This document shows, piece by piece, positions 1 through 8,064 of a DNA stretch of 64,000 nucleotides. Under the pieces are notes generated by a model that was given only the letters and a program-made list of their open reading frames with translations, made no database searches and was not told where the DNA came from. The translations under genes were made by a program, and so were the position numbers. Source of the DNA: Myxococcus stipitatus DSM 14675 (lineage in GTDB: Bacteria > Myxococcota > Myxococcia > Myxococcales > Myxococcaceae); contig NC_020126.1 of the NCBI RefSeq assembly GCF_000331735.1, forward strand, positions 3,782,001 to 3,846,000. Reading direction: 5' to 3'. Position 1 is the stretch's first letter. Each line of letters starts with the position of its first letter.

Positions 1-1425
1 GTCCTGGGGGCGCCACTCGGAGGGGAACGTGGGGGGCATCTCGCCCCGGTACTTCAGGGGCGAGTGCGGCGTGGAGGCGAACGTGAAGTTCGGAACACCC
101 CCGCGCTCCCGGGCCAGCACCGCCGCCGAGTGGATGAACACCGGGAAGCGCACCACCCGCGAGCCCCCGTCGTAGATGAGGCCCATGACGCGGGGCTTCG
201 GCGCCGTGGCCGAGACGAGTCCCTCCCACTCCGTCGCTTCGCGAGAGAAGGCGCGGAAGCCTTGGCCCAGGGTGAGGGCCAGCACCAGCGCGCAGGCCAG
301 GGCGGCCCAGCGCAGGGGCGTGCGCCATTCGGGCACCGTGGCGGGCGCGGTGGCCACGAGCAGCGCGGCGGCCAGGTGCGCATAGCGCGTGTTGAGGTAG
401 TAGACGTACCCGCGGATGTCGAAGGGCAGCAGGAAGAAGAGCGCGAGCGCCAGAAGCCCCAGCCCCAGGAGCCGCGCGCGCGTCACCGCTCCGCCAAGGC
501 CGGACGTCGCGGCCGGACGCAGGAGCCCCGCGACCCAGCCCACCACCGCCACCGCCACGACGCCGTACAGCGCCCACCGGTCCGAGCCGTCGCGCAGCGT
601 GTTGGCGAGCACGTCGAAGAGCTCCGCGCGGTTCTGCTCGAAGCCCTTCCACGCCAGGTTCTGCGGAGAGAACGTGGGCCCCCAGGCCTTCCACGGCGCA
701 CCGGGTTGGATGTCGGGCGGCTCGCCGAAGCGCAGCACCACCCAGCCCAGGAACAGCGCCACGCCCGGCACCACGCCCAGCAGCGCCGGCACGCGGGGCC
801 GCAGCCGCTGCGCGAGGCCCTGGGCCGTGGTGTCCTCGGGCACGCGCGTGGTGAGCAGGAGCCACGGCAGTCCCAGCGCCAGGAACCCGAACGCCTGGAC
901 GTGGAACAGCAGCACCGTGACGAGGCAGAGGGCCAGGCCCCCCATCCACTTCCTCCGGCGGGGCGCGTCCTCCAAGGTCCGCACGAAGAGGCCGCAGCAC
1001 AGCAGCGTGAGCGGCAGCGCGGCGCAGTAGTTGATGAAGCCCCAGCCGAAGCTGTCGCCGTACGCGAAGGGCAGGGCGAGCAGCGATGGCCACGTGGGCC
1101 GGCCCAGTGAGCGCAGCAGGAAGCCCAGGCTCAACGGCAGCCCCACCACGTACGCGGTGAGGAACACGCGGTTGGCCACCTCCAGGGGCAGCAGCCAGTT
1201 GAGCGCGCTGACCAGGTAGTAGTAGCCCAGGTACGGCGTCAGCGCGTGACGGGCCTCGAAGAGCTGCGGGTACAGCGTCGTCGGGTCGTCCAGCCGGTGC
1301 AGCACGGAGATGAGGTACAGGTGCTGCGGCAGGTCCACCATCGGCAGGTGGCGCGACACCCACAAGGGCAGCGCGCCCAGCAGCAGGGCCGCGAGGTGAA
1401 TAAAGCGGGGGTTGGGAGTCGTCAC
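1..1425 (-). CDS. Polytopic membrane protein, GT-C-like, C-terminus cut by window edge
   Basis: This is an open frame of 475 codons from a GTG at 1425 that runs off the left edge, so the C-terminus is missing. The translation is dominated by hydrophobic helices (roughly ten) separated by short Arg-rich loops. The first extracytoplasmic loop carries an acidic-aromatic motif, MVDLPQH, near residue 25, and a soluble-looking segment begins near residue 400. An acidic residue in the first loop of a multi-helix protein is seen in GT-C-fold lipid-linked glycosyltransferases. I infer a possible glycosyltransferase or related envelope-glycan protein, but no family is firmly recognised. The start is uncertain: no clear Shine-Dalgarno precedes the GTG, and an in-frame TTG lies further upstream. 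Confidence 0.6.
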   Translation of the reverse strand, partial: MTTPNPRFIHLAALLLGALPLWVSRHLPMVDLPQHLYLISVLHRLDDPTTLYPQLFEARHALTPYLGYYYLVSALNWLLPLEVANRVFLTAYVVGLPLSLGFLLRSLGRPTWPSLLALPFAYGDSFGWGFINYCAALPLTLLCCGLFVRTLEDAPRRRKWMGGLALCLVTVLLFHVQAFGFLALGLPWLLLTTRVPEDTTAQGLAQRLRPRVPALLGVVPGVALFLGWVVLRFGEPPDIQPGAPWKAWGPTFSPQNLAWKGFEQNRAELFDVLANTLRDGSDRWALYGVVAVAVVGWVAGLLRPAATSGLGGAVTRARLLGLGLLALALFFLLPFDIRGYVYYLNTRYAHLAAALLVATAPATVPEWRTPLRWAALACALVLALTLGQGFRAFSREATEWEGLVSATAPKPRVMGLIYDGGSRVVRFPVFIHSAAVLARERGGVPNFTFASTPHSPLKYRGEMPPTFPSEWRPQD

Positions 1426-1605
1426 GAGCGGGGCGGGACTGTATGCGCCGACTTCCTGCCCGGCGAGCAACCGACGACGGGCACGGGGCCCGAATCCTCG
1501 GGGTAGACAAAGGTATGGCCGGTGACCTTGGCAGGCGATGGGGCCTGCGCTATAGGCGCCGGTGGACAGAGAGCCCAGGCCGAGAGGCTCTCGAGGAGAG
1601 CGCAC

Positions 1606-2010
1606 ATGACACGCAACGCGACGATGGTGGCCGCGGGGCTGCTGGCCAGCGGTCTGCTGCTGCTCGCGCCCCGCGCGGCGAGCGCCTGCGAGGCCCACGC
1701 CCGAGCCGCTCAGGCCCAGACGGAGAAGTCCGCGGAGAAGCCGTCTCCGGAAGCCGCCGTGGCTCCCGCGCCGACGGAGGCCCGCCCCGCCGCCAGCGAG
1801 CAGGCGCGTCCCCTGGAGGCCATCGACTCGCTCCTCACCGCCAAGTGCCAGTGCGGCAGCAAGGCGGACTGCACCTGCAAGAAGGGCTCGTGCGAGTGCT
1901 CCAACTGCAAGCCCAAGCGGCAGATGATGGACGCGCTGCGCGGCCAGCCCGCGAAGCTGAAGCTGGATGAGGCGCGCCGCACGGACGCCTCGGCCGGCAT
2001 CTTCATCTGA
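1606..2010 (+). CDS. Secreted Cys-rich, metallothionein-like small protein
   Basis: The product has 134 residues. ATG 1606 is chosen because GAGGAGAG sits just upstream. A Sec signal peptide fills residues 1-26 and ends in AASA before a Cys; the lipobox is poor, so a periplasmic or secreted protein is more likely than a lipoprotein. An Ala/Pro/Glu-rich linker follows. Around residues 83-104 lies a compact cluster of seven cysteines spaced CxC-x5-CxC-x4-CxC-x2-C with lysines between, then a short helical tail. The spacing resembles metallothioneins and other thiolate metal-binding peptides. I infer metal binding or buffering in the periplasm; the ligand is unknown. The last 8 bases overlap the end of the convergent methyltransferase gene. 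Confidence 0.7.
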   Translation: MTRNATMVAAGLLASGLLLLAPRAASACEAHARAAQAQTEKSAEKPSPEAAVAPAPTEARPAASEQARPLEAIDSLLTAKCQCGSKADCTCKKGSCECSNCKPKRQMMDALRGQPAKLKLDEARRTDASAGIFI

Positions 2011-2815
2011 GGGTGTCGGCGGAGGGCTTCTCCGCCTTGAGCACCAGCAGCGGCGGCAGGGCCACGCGCTCGAAGCGCACCAGACCCGCCGCGCTGGCCG
2101 CCGCGCGCAAGGTGGTCTCTCCCCGAGGGTGCAGTCCCACGCGGCGGTGCAGGAACCCGGACGCCGAGCCCGGCGGCGCATACGTGCTCGCCACCCAGCG
2201 GCCCCCCGGACGCAGCACCCGCATCACCTCCAGCATCAGCCGGCCCAGGTCCTCCACGTAGTGCAGGGAGTCGGCCATGAGCACCGCGCCGAGCGTCTCG
2301 TCCTGGAAGGGGAGATAGGGCGCCTGCGCGCGGAGGAAGTCCACCGTGGCGCCCGCCTCGCGCACCTGGGCCACGCCTTCCTCCAGCATCGCGGAGGACA
2401 CGTCCTGTCCCGCCACCAGCGCGAAGCCCGGCTCGCGCGCCAGCCGCCGCGCCACCAGCCCCGTGCCGCAGCCGACGTCCAGCACCGGCCCGTCGGGTGT
2501 GCCCAGCAGGCTGCGATAGATGAGGTACTCGCTGTCCGTGTCCATCGGCTGGCGCAGGAGCGCGCGCTGGAGGGCGGGGCGCACGTAGCGCTCGTACGAG
2601 CGGGCCACGAAGCGGCGCTCCAGCCCTCGCTGAAGCCCCGTGGCCAGCGCGGGCTCGAGCATCAGGTCCGCGACGCCCTCGGCGACCGGGTAGCTGGCGC
2701 GACAGTCAGGGCAGCGCAGGGGGCCGAAGAGCAGGACGGCCGCGGGCGCCTCGGGACGAAGGGCGCCGCGTCGGCATCGGGGGCATCGAAGGAGCTGGAC
2801 GAGCGCGTGCCGCAT
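2003..2815 (-). CDS. Class I SAM-dependent methyltransferase with N-terminal zinc-ribbon (Trm112-like) segment
   Basis: The product has 270 residues. Residues 1-50 hold two CxxC pairs (CPRC and CPDC) in the pattern of a Trm112/RlmA-type zinc finger, followed by the family-typical YPVxxGV segment. A Rossmann methyltransferase domain begins near residue 108, with motif I LDVGCGTGLVARRL and a post-I Asp in QDVSSAML. Motif IV/V is of the Methyltransf_11 type, with VLRPGGRWV near residue 200. The substrate is unknown; small-molecule or rRNA methylation are both possible because RlmA-like enzymes share this architecture. It lies 59 bases after the zinc-ribbon gene and probably shares a transcript with nadA. 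Its end overlaps the convergent Cys-rich gene. Confidence 0.85.
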   Translation of the reverse strand: MRHALVQLLRCPRCRRGALRPEAPAAVLLFGPLRCPDCRASYPVAEGVADLMLEPALATGLQRGLERRFVARSYERYVRPALQRALLRQPMDTDSEYLIYRSLLGTPDGPVLDVGCGTGLVARRLAREPGFALVAGQDVSSAMLEEGVAQVREAGATVDFLRAQAPYLPFQDETLGAVLMADSLHYVEDLGRLMLEVMRVLRPGGRWVASTYAPPGSASGFLHRRVGLHPRGETTLRAAASAAGLVRFERVALPPLLVLKAEKPSADTLR

Positions 2816-2874
2816 GTGCGCTCGAGGCTACCGTCCCCCGACTGGGGCGAGAATCGCTTTGTGAGCGAAACGAG

Positions 2875-3477
2875 TCAGGCCGAGGGGCCCGGCTTGGCCG
2901 GCACCCGCTGGTCCTCGGACACCAGCACGGGCCAGCCTCGGGCCATGGCCTCGCGGAAGAAGGCCGCCAGCTCCCGCCGGCTGTGGTTCACCGCGCCCTG
3001 GAAGGGGTCGATGAGCGCCTCTTCCCCCAGGCTGCGCGTGGCGTTGAGCTCCACCGGCGTGCCGCACCGCTCGCACCGGATGGACACCTGCCGCACCAGC
3101 GCCACCGGCACCGCGTAGCGGGCTCCACAATCTCCGCACTTCCACACCAGCGCGCGCTCACCCGCCTCGCGCCGGGCCAGTCCGTCCAGCTCATCCGCCA
3201 GGCGCAGCAGCGCCGGCAGGTCCTGGGGCGGCTGGGCGAAGACGGCGGACGGGCCGAAGCCCGCCTCGGGAGCACCCAGGGTGGGCGTCCGGTCTCCCTG
3301 GAGAAGCGCGCGCAGCCTGTCGCGCGCGCGCATGTCTCGGAACTCCGTGCCTGTCAGCGCACGCTCCACGGCCTCGGGGACCGGGGGCAGGTCCGGCTCG
3401 AGGCGCTCATCGACCGGCAGCGACTGGGGGTAATCCACCAGTCGGTGCGAGGGGACTGCGAAAAATCGGAAGGCCAC
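2875..3477 (-). CDS. Hypothetical protein with C-terminal four-Cys zinc ribbon
   Basis: The product has 200 residues. I start it at GTG 3477, where GGAG sits five bases upstream; the open frame continues further but only antisense or out of frame to nadA. The N-terminal half is Pro/Leu/Arg-rich and predicted helical. Near residues 130-160 two CxxC pairs (CGDC and CERC), separated by about 20 residues, form a rubredoxin-like or zinc-ribbon knuckle, followed by a helical tail. Such knuckles occur in small regulatory and FmdB-like proteins. No function is recognised. It is transcribed after nadA (77-base gap) and before the zinc-ribbon methyltransferase, so two neighbouring genes carry zinc knuckles. 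Confidence 0.65.
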   Translation of the reverse strand: MAFRFFAVPSHRLVDYPQSLPVDERLEPDLPPVPEAVERALTGTEFRDMRARDRLRALLQGDRTPTLGAPEAGFGPSAVFAQPPQDLPALLRLADELDGLARREAGERALVWKCGDCGARYAVPVALVRQVSIRCERCGTPVELNATRSLGEEALIDPFQGAVNHSRRELAAFFREAMARGWPVLVSEDQRVPAKPGPSA

Positions 3478-3554
3478 GAAGGCTCCATTGCACCCCGGCC
3501 CTCCCGGCGCAAGACGCGAGTTGGCGAATGTCCGCCGCGACGACAGATTCCGCT

Positions 3555-4487
3555 CTACCTGGACCACTCCAGCATCCGCTGCAACGGAGCCCGCGCCGCC
3601 TCCCGCAGTCCCTCCGGCATCGTCAGCTCCGGCGTGCGCTCCTTCATGCACTTCCAGAGCTTCTCCAGCGTGTTGAGCCGCATGTACGGGCACTCGTTGC
3701 ACGCGCAGCCGTTGTCCGGAGGCGCCGGGATGAAGGTCTTCTCGGGCGCGCCCTTCTTCATCTGATGGAGGATGCCGGCCTCCGTCACGACGATGAACTT
3801 CTGCTTCGGGCTCTTGAGGACGAAGTCCAGGATCCCCTTCGTCGAACCGATGAAGTCCGCGTGCCGCAGCACGGGCTCCTCGCACTCCGGGTGCGCCACC
3901 ACCTCCGCATCCGGGTGCATCACCTTCAGCTCCACCAGCTTCTTCTCGCTGAAGATTTCGTGGACGATGCAGCTGCCCGGCCACAGCACCATGTCCCGGC
4001 CGGTCTGCTTCATCACGTGGCGGCCCAGGTGCTGGTCCGGCGCGAAGAGGATCTGCCGGTCCTTGGGCACCTGGTTGACGATCTTCACCGCGTTCGACGA
4101 CGTGCAGATGACGTCGCTCATCGCCTTCACCGCCGCGGAGCTGTTCACGTAGCTCACGACGAAGGCGCCCGGGTGCTTGTCCTTGAAGGCCTTGAAGGCC
4201 GCGGGCGGACACCGGTCTGAAAGGGAACAGCCCGCCTTCAGGTCTGGCAGCAGCACCAGCCGCGCGGGATTCAGGATTTTCGCTGTCTCCGCCATGAAGT
4301 GGACACCGCAGAAGACGATGACATCCGCTTCCGTCCGCTCCGCCGCCTGCGCCAGCGCCAGGCTGTCGCCAACGAAGTCCGCTACGTCCTGGACTTCGCT
4401 CTCCTGATAGTAGTGCGCAAGAATCACAGCGTTCATGGAACGCTTGAGCTCCTGGATTTCCTGCGCGTAGTCCACGCCCGTGCTCAT
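3555..4487 (-). CDS. nadA: Quinolinate synthase A
   Basis: NadA condenses iminoaspartate (made by NadB) with dihydroxyacetone phosphate to give quinolinate, the precursor of NAD; it is a cytoplasmic oxygen-sensitive [4Fe-4S] enzyme. At 310 residues it has the usual length of the short NadA class. Family motifs are plain: ILAHYYQ near residue 22, GVHFMAET near 61, and the cluster ligands Cys87 (GCSL), Cys173 (GSCIVHE) and the C-terminal CACNECPYM segment (Cys261/263/266). ATG 4487 is preceded by AAGGGAGG at good spacing. No nadB or nadC is in the window. Two uncharacterised zinc-knuckle genes follow on the same strand. Confidence 0.97.
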   Translation of the reverse strand: MSTGVDYAQEIQELKRSMNAVILAHYYQESEVQDVADFVGDSLALAQAAERTEADVIVFCGVHFMAETAKILNPARLVLLPDLKAGCSLSDRCPPAAFKAFKDKHPGAFVVSYVNSSAAVKAMSDVICTSSNAVKIVNQVPKDRQILFAPDQHLGRHVMKQTGRDMVLWPGSCIVHEIFSEKKLVELKVMHPDAEVVAHPECEEPVLRHADFIGSTKGILDFVLKSPKQKFIVVTEAGILHQMKKGAPEKTFIPAPPDNGCACNECPYMRLNTLEKLWKCMKERTPELTMPEGLREAARAPLQRMLEWSR

Positions 4488-4858
4488 CGCACCTCCCTTG
4501 CCTGGCTGACACTTAACTCGGTCGAGGGGGCCGGGCTACATCGTCGGAGGCGGCCAGCGGGCGGGCGGGCGGCTGATGAGGGACTTCCCTGGGTCGACTC
4601 TGCCACCGTCCCCCATCGAGCATGCGCTCCTCAAGCCCGCATCACCTGACGGCGCAGAGAGGGTAGACTGCGCGCAATCCTCCGGGTCGGCCCGGAGGGA
4701 GGCAGTCGCCTTGCTGTCAAGCTTGGGCAAGCCACACATTCGGGGTCGAGAAGACGTGATCGGCTGGCGGAGAGGGGGCGGCACCGGACCTGTGGCAGTG
4801 GGCAGGCAGTGGATCTGCCCCTTCTCCATTTGAACGCCTTTCCCGTCGAGGAGAGAGC
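4488..4858. other. Divergent intergenic region between nadA and the PilZ operon
   Basis: This is 371 bases without a supported gene; the short open frames on both strands lack convincing starts or composition. It must hold the promoters for nadA (leftward) and for the PilZ-methyltransferase-kinase operon (rightward). I could not identify clear -35/-10 pairs. The main structure is an 8-bp perfect hairpin at 4679-4698. A CTTG/CAAG-rich partly palindromic stretch lies at about 4711-4732. Confidence 0.6.
4679..4698. other. Perfect 8-bp stem-loop in divergent promoter region
   Basis: CCTCCGGG (4679-4686), loop TCGG, CCCGGAGG (4691-4698). No T-run follows on either strand, so it is not an obvious intrinsic terminator. 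It lies about 160 bases before the PilZ gene start and could be a leader RNA hairpin or a protein-binding site. Confidence 0.45.
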
Positions 4859-7279
4859 ATGAGTGTCCCCACTCAGGACGTCCTGATTGTGCATCCCAAC
4901 GAGGACCGGCGCGCCGCGCTGGCGTCCATGCTGGACCGCCACCGCGTCGTGGCGGTGGAGTCCCAGGTGGAAGCCACCCGCTGCATGGAGTCGGCGGCCC
5001 CCACGCTCATCATCGCCCCACCGGAGAACGCGCGGCGCTTCCTGCGTCACGTCGACCGAGCCGCTCCCGAAGCGGTCCGCGTCTTCGTGTGCTCGCAAGC
5101 GGACCGTCGCGGGCTGGAAGAGCTGGTGGAGACCGCGGCCGAGGGCCACGTCTTCAGTACCCTGGATGACAGCCTGACCCCGACGGAGATGGGGCAGCGC
5201 ATCACCAACATCCTCCAGCTCCGCGCCTCCGCGCGGGTGATGCCCACCGCGCGCATGGAGGCGGGCTTCCGGCTGCAAGGCCGCAGCTACACGGCGCGCT
5301 GTCTGGACGTAGGCAACTTCGGCGCCGCGTTCCAGGTCCCCATGGATTCCTCCGTGGGCGTCTTCCTGCCGGGCGTGGTGGTGGATGAGCTCTTCATCGC
5401 GCGCGATGGCCGCCGGGTGCTGCACTCCCGCCGCGCCCTGGTGCGCCACGTCCAACCGGTGCGGCAGGGCACGGAGCCCGCGCTGCGCATCGGCCTGTCG
5501 TGGAGCCGCGCGCTGGAGGAGCCGTCGACCACGCCGCTCGCCGTCGTCCGCGAGCCGGTGAGCGTGCTCGCCGCGCTGCGCAAGGCCGTGCGGAGGAACG
5601 CGTCGCTCTGGGTCCACTACCCGGACACCACCGCGGGGCAGTTCGTGCTGGAGGGCCCTTCCGTGGACCTGGTGGAGGGGCGCTCGGTGCTGCGCGGAAC
5701 CAGCGTCGGGGCGAGCGCCGTGGCGACCGGCGACGTGCTCAACCTCTCCTTCGAAGTCGGCGGGCAGAGCTACGCGGGGGTCACCAGCGTCCTGCGCCAG
5801 GGGGACGCCCTGGTGCTGAGCCTGCCGCGCACCTTGAACCTGCAGAACCGGCGCGGCCTGCAGCGCTTCCGCCCCAGCAAGGAGCACCGCTTCCTGGTCT
5901 CCTTCAATGCGCCATTCAGTGGCAAGAGCGTGACGCGCTCCGTGTTGGACCTGTCGAGCCGGGGCCTCTCCTTCGCGTTCGATGCGTCGTTCGAGGTCCT
6001 CCCCGCCGGCTCGCAGCTCGACGTGACGCTGCTCCTGCCGGACGGCAGCGAGGCGTCATGCCGCGCGGAGGTGCGCTCCGTGGACGAGGTCTCCTCCGGC
6101 GATGGCGCGGAGAATCCGCTCCGGCCCTACCGCTGTGGCGTGCGCCTCCTGGACGTCCCCGCGCGGGTGCGGGACGCGGTCCACGCCGCCTTCATCTCGG
6201 CGCGCAGCCCGGTGGTGGAGGACGGGGGCCGGTCCGCCTTCGCGGACATCTGGAAGATGATGGAGACGGCGCACTACAACTTCCATCCCGACTACCCGTT
6301 CGGCTCCGAGGCCGAGTACCTCCACCTGCTGGAGAACACCCACCGGCGGCTGTGTGGCTCGGGAGAGCTGGGCAGCTCGCTCGTGTACAAGGACAACGAT
6401 GGGGTGCAGGGCCACGTCGCGGGCCTGCGCATCCACTCGCGCACGTGGCTGGTGCAGCACCTGGCGGTGCGTCCGGGCTTCCACCGCGCGGACCAGATCG
6501 CGCACGAGCTGTCCGCGCTGGCCATCGAGCTGGGCGAGTCCCACGAGGACATCGACTTCATCCGGTTCTCCTGGCGCGAGGACAACCGCTGGCCCAGCCG
6601 CCTGGGCGCTTGGCTGCTGCGGGTCATGGAGAGCCACGGGCTGAGCTGGCTGCGCCACTTCGAGTACATGCGCATGCCGCTGGACACCGCGCGGACCCCG
6701 GAGGGGCCGCTGCCCGAGGTGCGCGAGGCGCGTGACGAGGACTGCGCGCGACTGGAGCACTTCCTGCGCGAGCGCGGCGAGGTGATGCGCGTGCTCGCCG
6801 AGGACCTGCAGGCCGACCAGATGCGGCTGGAGTCGCTGGGGGCTCGCTACGCGGCGCATGGCCTGCACCGGCGCCGGCGGGTCTTCACGGTGGAGGGGGA
6901 GAACGGCCCGCTGGCCATGGCCCTCCAGGAAGAGGGCAGCCCGGGCATCAACCTCATCGAGAAGACCAACGCCTTCTGGTACGTGGTGCTCCAGCCCGAC
7001 CACCCTGGCGCCAGCGCGGCGGTGAGCGCGCTCATCCAGCGTTGCGTGGAGCACGCCCGCGCGGAGGGCCGGGGGACGGCCGTCGCGCTCGCGGCGGACG
7101 AGGACGTCGCCACGCTGGAGGCGGTGGGCTTCCAGCGGATGGGCCGCTTCTCCGAGTGGTTCTTCCACCGTTCCATGGTGCGGCGCTGGGTGGAGCTGTT
7201 CCGCTCCATCTTCGAGCGCGTCCAGCACACCGCGAGCGGGGAGCGTGCGCGCAACCGTGCGTCGCGGAGGAGCGGGTGA
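4859..7279 (+). CDS. Pseudo-receiver / PilZ (c-di-GMP) / GNAT-like signalling protein
   Basis: The product has 806 residues; ATG 4859 follows GAGGAG. Residues 5-120 resemble a response-regulator receiver but lack the phospho-acceptor Asp (strand 3 ends in LIIAPPEN) and the conserved Lys, so it is probably a non-phosphorylated pseudo-receiver. Residues 130-215 look like a degenerate PilZ barrel. A second PilZ domain has both c-di-GMP signatures: R332-xxx-R336 and D364-L-S-S-R-G369. From about residue 455 to the end the protein resembles a GNAT N-acyltransferase region, probably two folds, with the motif VGFQRMG near the end. I infer c-di-GMP gating of an acyltransferase or protein-interaction output. 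The stop overlaps the next start (GTGA), so the following methyltransferase is translationally coupled. Confidence 0.85.
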   Translation: MSVPTQDVLIVHPNEDRRAALASMLDRHRVVAVESQVEATRCMESAAPTLIIAPPENARRFLRHVDRAAPEAVRVFVCSQADRRGLEELVETAAEGHVFSTLDDSLTPTEMGQRITNILQLRASARVMPTARMEAGFRLQGRSYTARCLDVGNFGAAFQVPMDSSVGVFLPGVVVDELFIARDGRRVLHSRRALVRHVQPVRQGTEPALRIGLSWSRALEEPSTTPLAVVREPVSVLAALRKAVRRNASLWVHYPDTTAGQFVLEGPSVDLVEGRSVLRGTSVGASAVATGDVLNLSFEVGGQSYAGVTSVLRQGDALVLSLPRTLNLQNRRGLQRFRPSKEHRFLVSFNAPFSGKSVTRSVLDLSSRGLSFAFDASFEVLPAGSQLDVTLLLPDGSEASCRAEVRSVDEVSSGDGAENPLRPYRCGVRLLDVPARVRDAVHAAFISARSPVVEDGGRSAFADIWKMMETAHYNFHPDYPFGSEAEYLHLLENTHRRLCGSGELGSSLVYKDNDGVQGHVAGLRIHSRTWLVQHLAVRPGFHRADQIAHELSALAIELGESHEDIDFIRFSWREDNRWPSRLGAWLLRVMESHGLSWLRHFEYMRMPLDTARTPEGPLPEVREARDEDCARLEHFLRERGEVMRVLAEDLQADQMRLESLGARYAAHGLHRRRRVFTVEGENGPLAMALQEEGSPGINLIEKTNAFWYVVLQPDHPGASAAVSALIQRCVEHARAEGRGTAVALAADEDVATLEAVGFQRMGRFSEWFFHRSMVRRWVELFRSIFERVQHTASGERARNRASRRSG

Positions 7280-8064
7280 ACTACATCATGGAATCCGCCG
7301 AGGAGACCCGGCGGCTGTTGCTCCAGGAGCAGGTGGACGATGCCCGCTCGTTGTTGCTGGCGACGGGGCTGTCTCCGGGGGACCAGGCCTTGGACGCGGG
7401 CTGCGGGCCAGGAGGCATCACCCGGACCATGGCGGACATCGTCGGCGTCACGGGCGGCGTCACCGGCCTGGACATGAGCGAGGTGCGCCTGTCCGAGGCC
7501 GTCCAGCGCTGCATGGGCATGTCCCAGGCGCGCTTCATCCAAGGGGACATCCGCCGCACGGGCCTGCCCGACGCGCACTTCGACTACACGTGGAGTCAGT
7601 ACGTCCTCGAGTACCTGAAGGACCCCGAGGCCGCGGTCTCCGAGCTCCTGCGTGTCACCCGGCCGGGAGGCCGCGTGGTGGTGTCCGAAATCGACGGTCA
7701 GGGTCTGAACAACTGGCCCATGCCGGAGGGACTGGAAGAGGGCGCGCGCACGTTCGAGCGCGGGCTGGCGGCGCAAGGGTTCGACCTGTTCGTCGGGCGC
7801 AAGCTGTTCAAGGTCTTCCGCCGTCTGGGGTTGAGGGACGTGCGGGTTCACGTGGTTCCCCAGTACATCGTCGCGGGCGTCGCGGACGGCCGCTTCCTGG
7901 ACGACTGGCGCACGCGCTTCGCCGCCCTGGCTCCCGCGGTCGCTCCAGCGTTCGGTTCTCGGGTTGCCTACGAGGCGTTCTGCGACGCCTACCTGCGAAT
8001 GCTCGAGGATCCAGATACGCTCAAGTATTCGGTGCTCGTCATCACCGAGGGAGTGCGTGCTTGA
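7276..8064 (+). CDS. SAM-dependent methyltransferase in signalling operon
   Basis: The product has 262 residues. It starts at GTG 7276, overlapping the previous stop, with GGAGG at 7266-7270; the later in-frame ATG 7288 is too far from that site. Motif I is DAGCGPGGITR near residue 38, the acidic post-I residue is in GLDMSEVRL, and motif IV-VI is of the UbiE/Methyltransf_11 type with VTRPGGRVVVSEIDG near residue 130. The Methyltransf_11 class mostly methylates small molecules. CheR-type receptor-methyltransferase features are not evident. Being sandwiched by overlaps between a c-di-GMP protein and a histidine kinase suggests that its product or its target belongs to the same signalling pathway. 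The substrate is unknown. Confidence 0.85.
   Translation: MNYIMESAEETRRLLLQEQVDDARSLLLATGLSPGDQALDAGCGPGGITRTMADIVGVTGGVTGLDMSEVRLSEAVQRCMGMSQARFIQGDIRRTGLPDAHFDYTWSQYVLEYLKDPEAAVSELLRVTRPGGRVVVSEIDGQGLNNWPMPEGLEEGARTFERGLAAQGFDLFVGRKLFKVFRRLGLRDVRVHVVPQYIVAGVADGRFLDDWRTRFAALAPAVAPAFGSRVAYEAFCDAYLRMLEDPDTLKYSVLVITEGVRA

Noticed and set aside
3478..4512. N-terminal part of a 545-codon minus-strand frame
   Set aside because: Out-of-frame reading of nadA; only the part from about 3477 onward is a separate gene.
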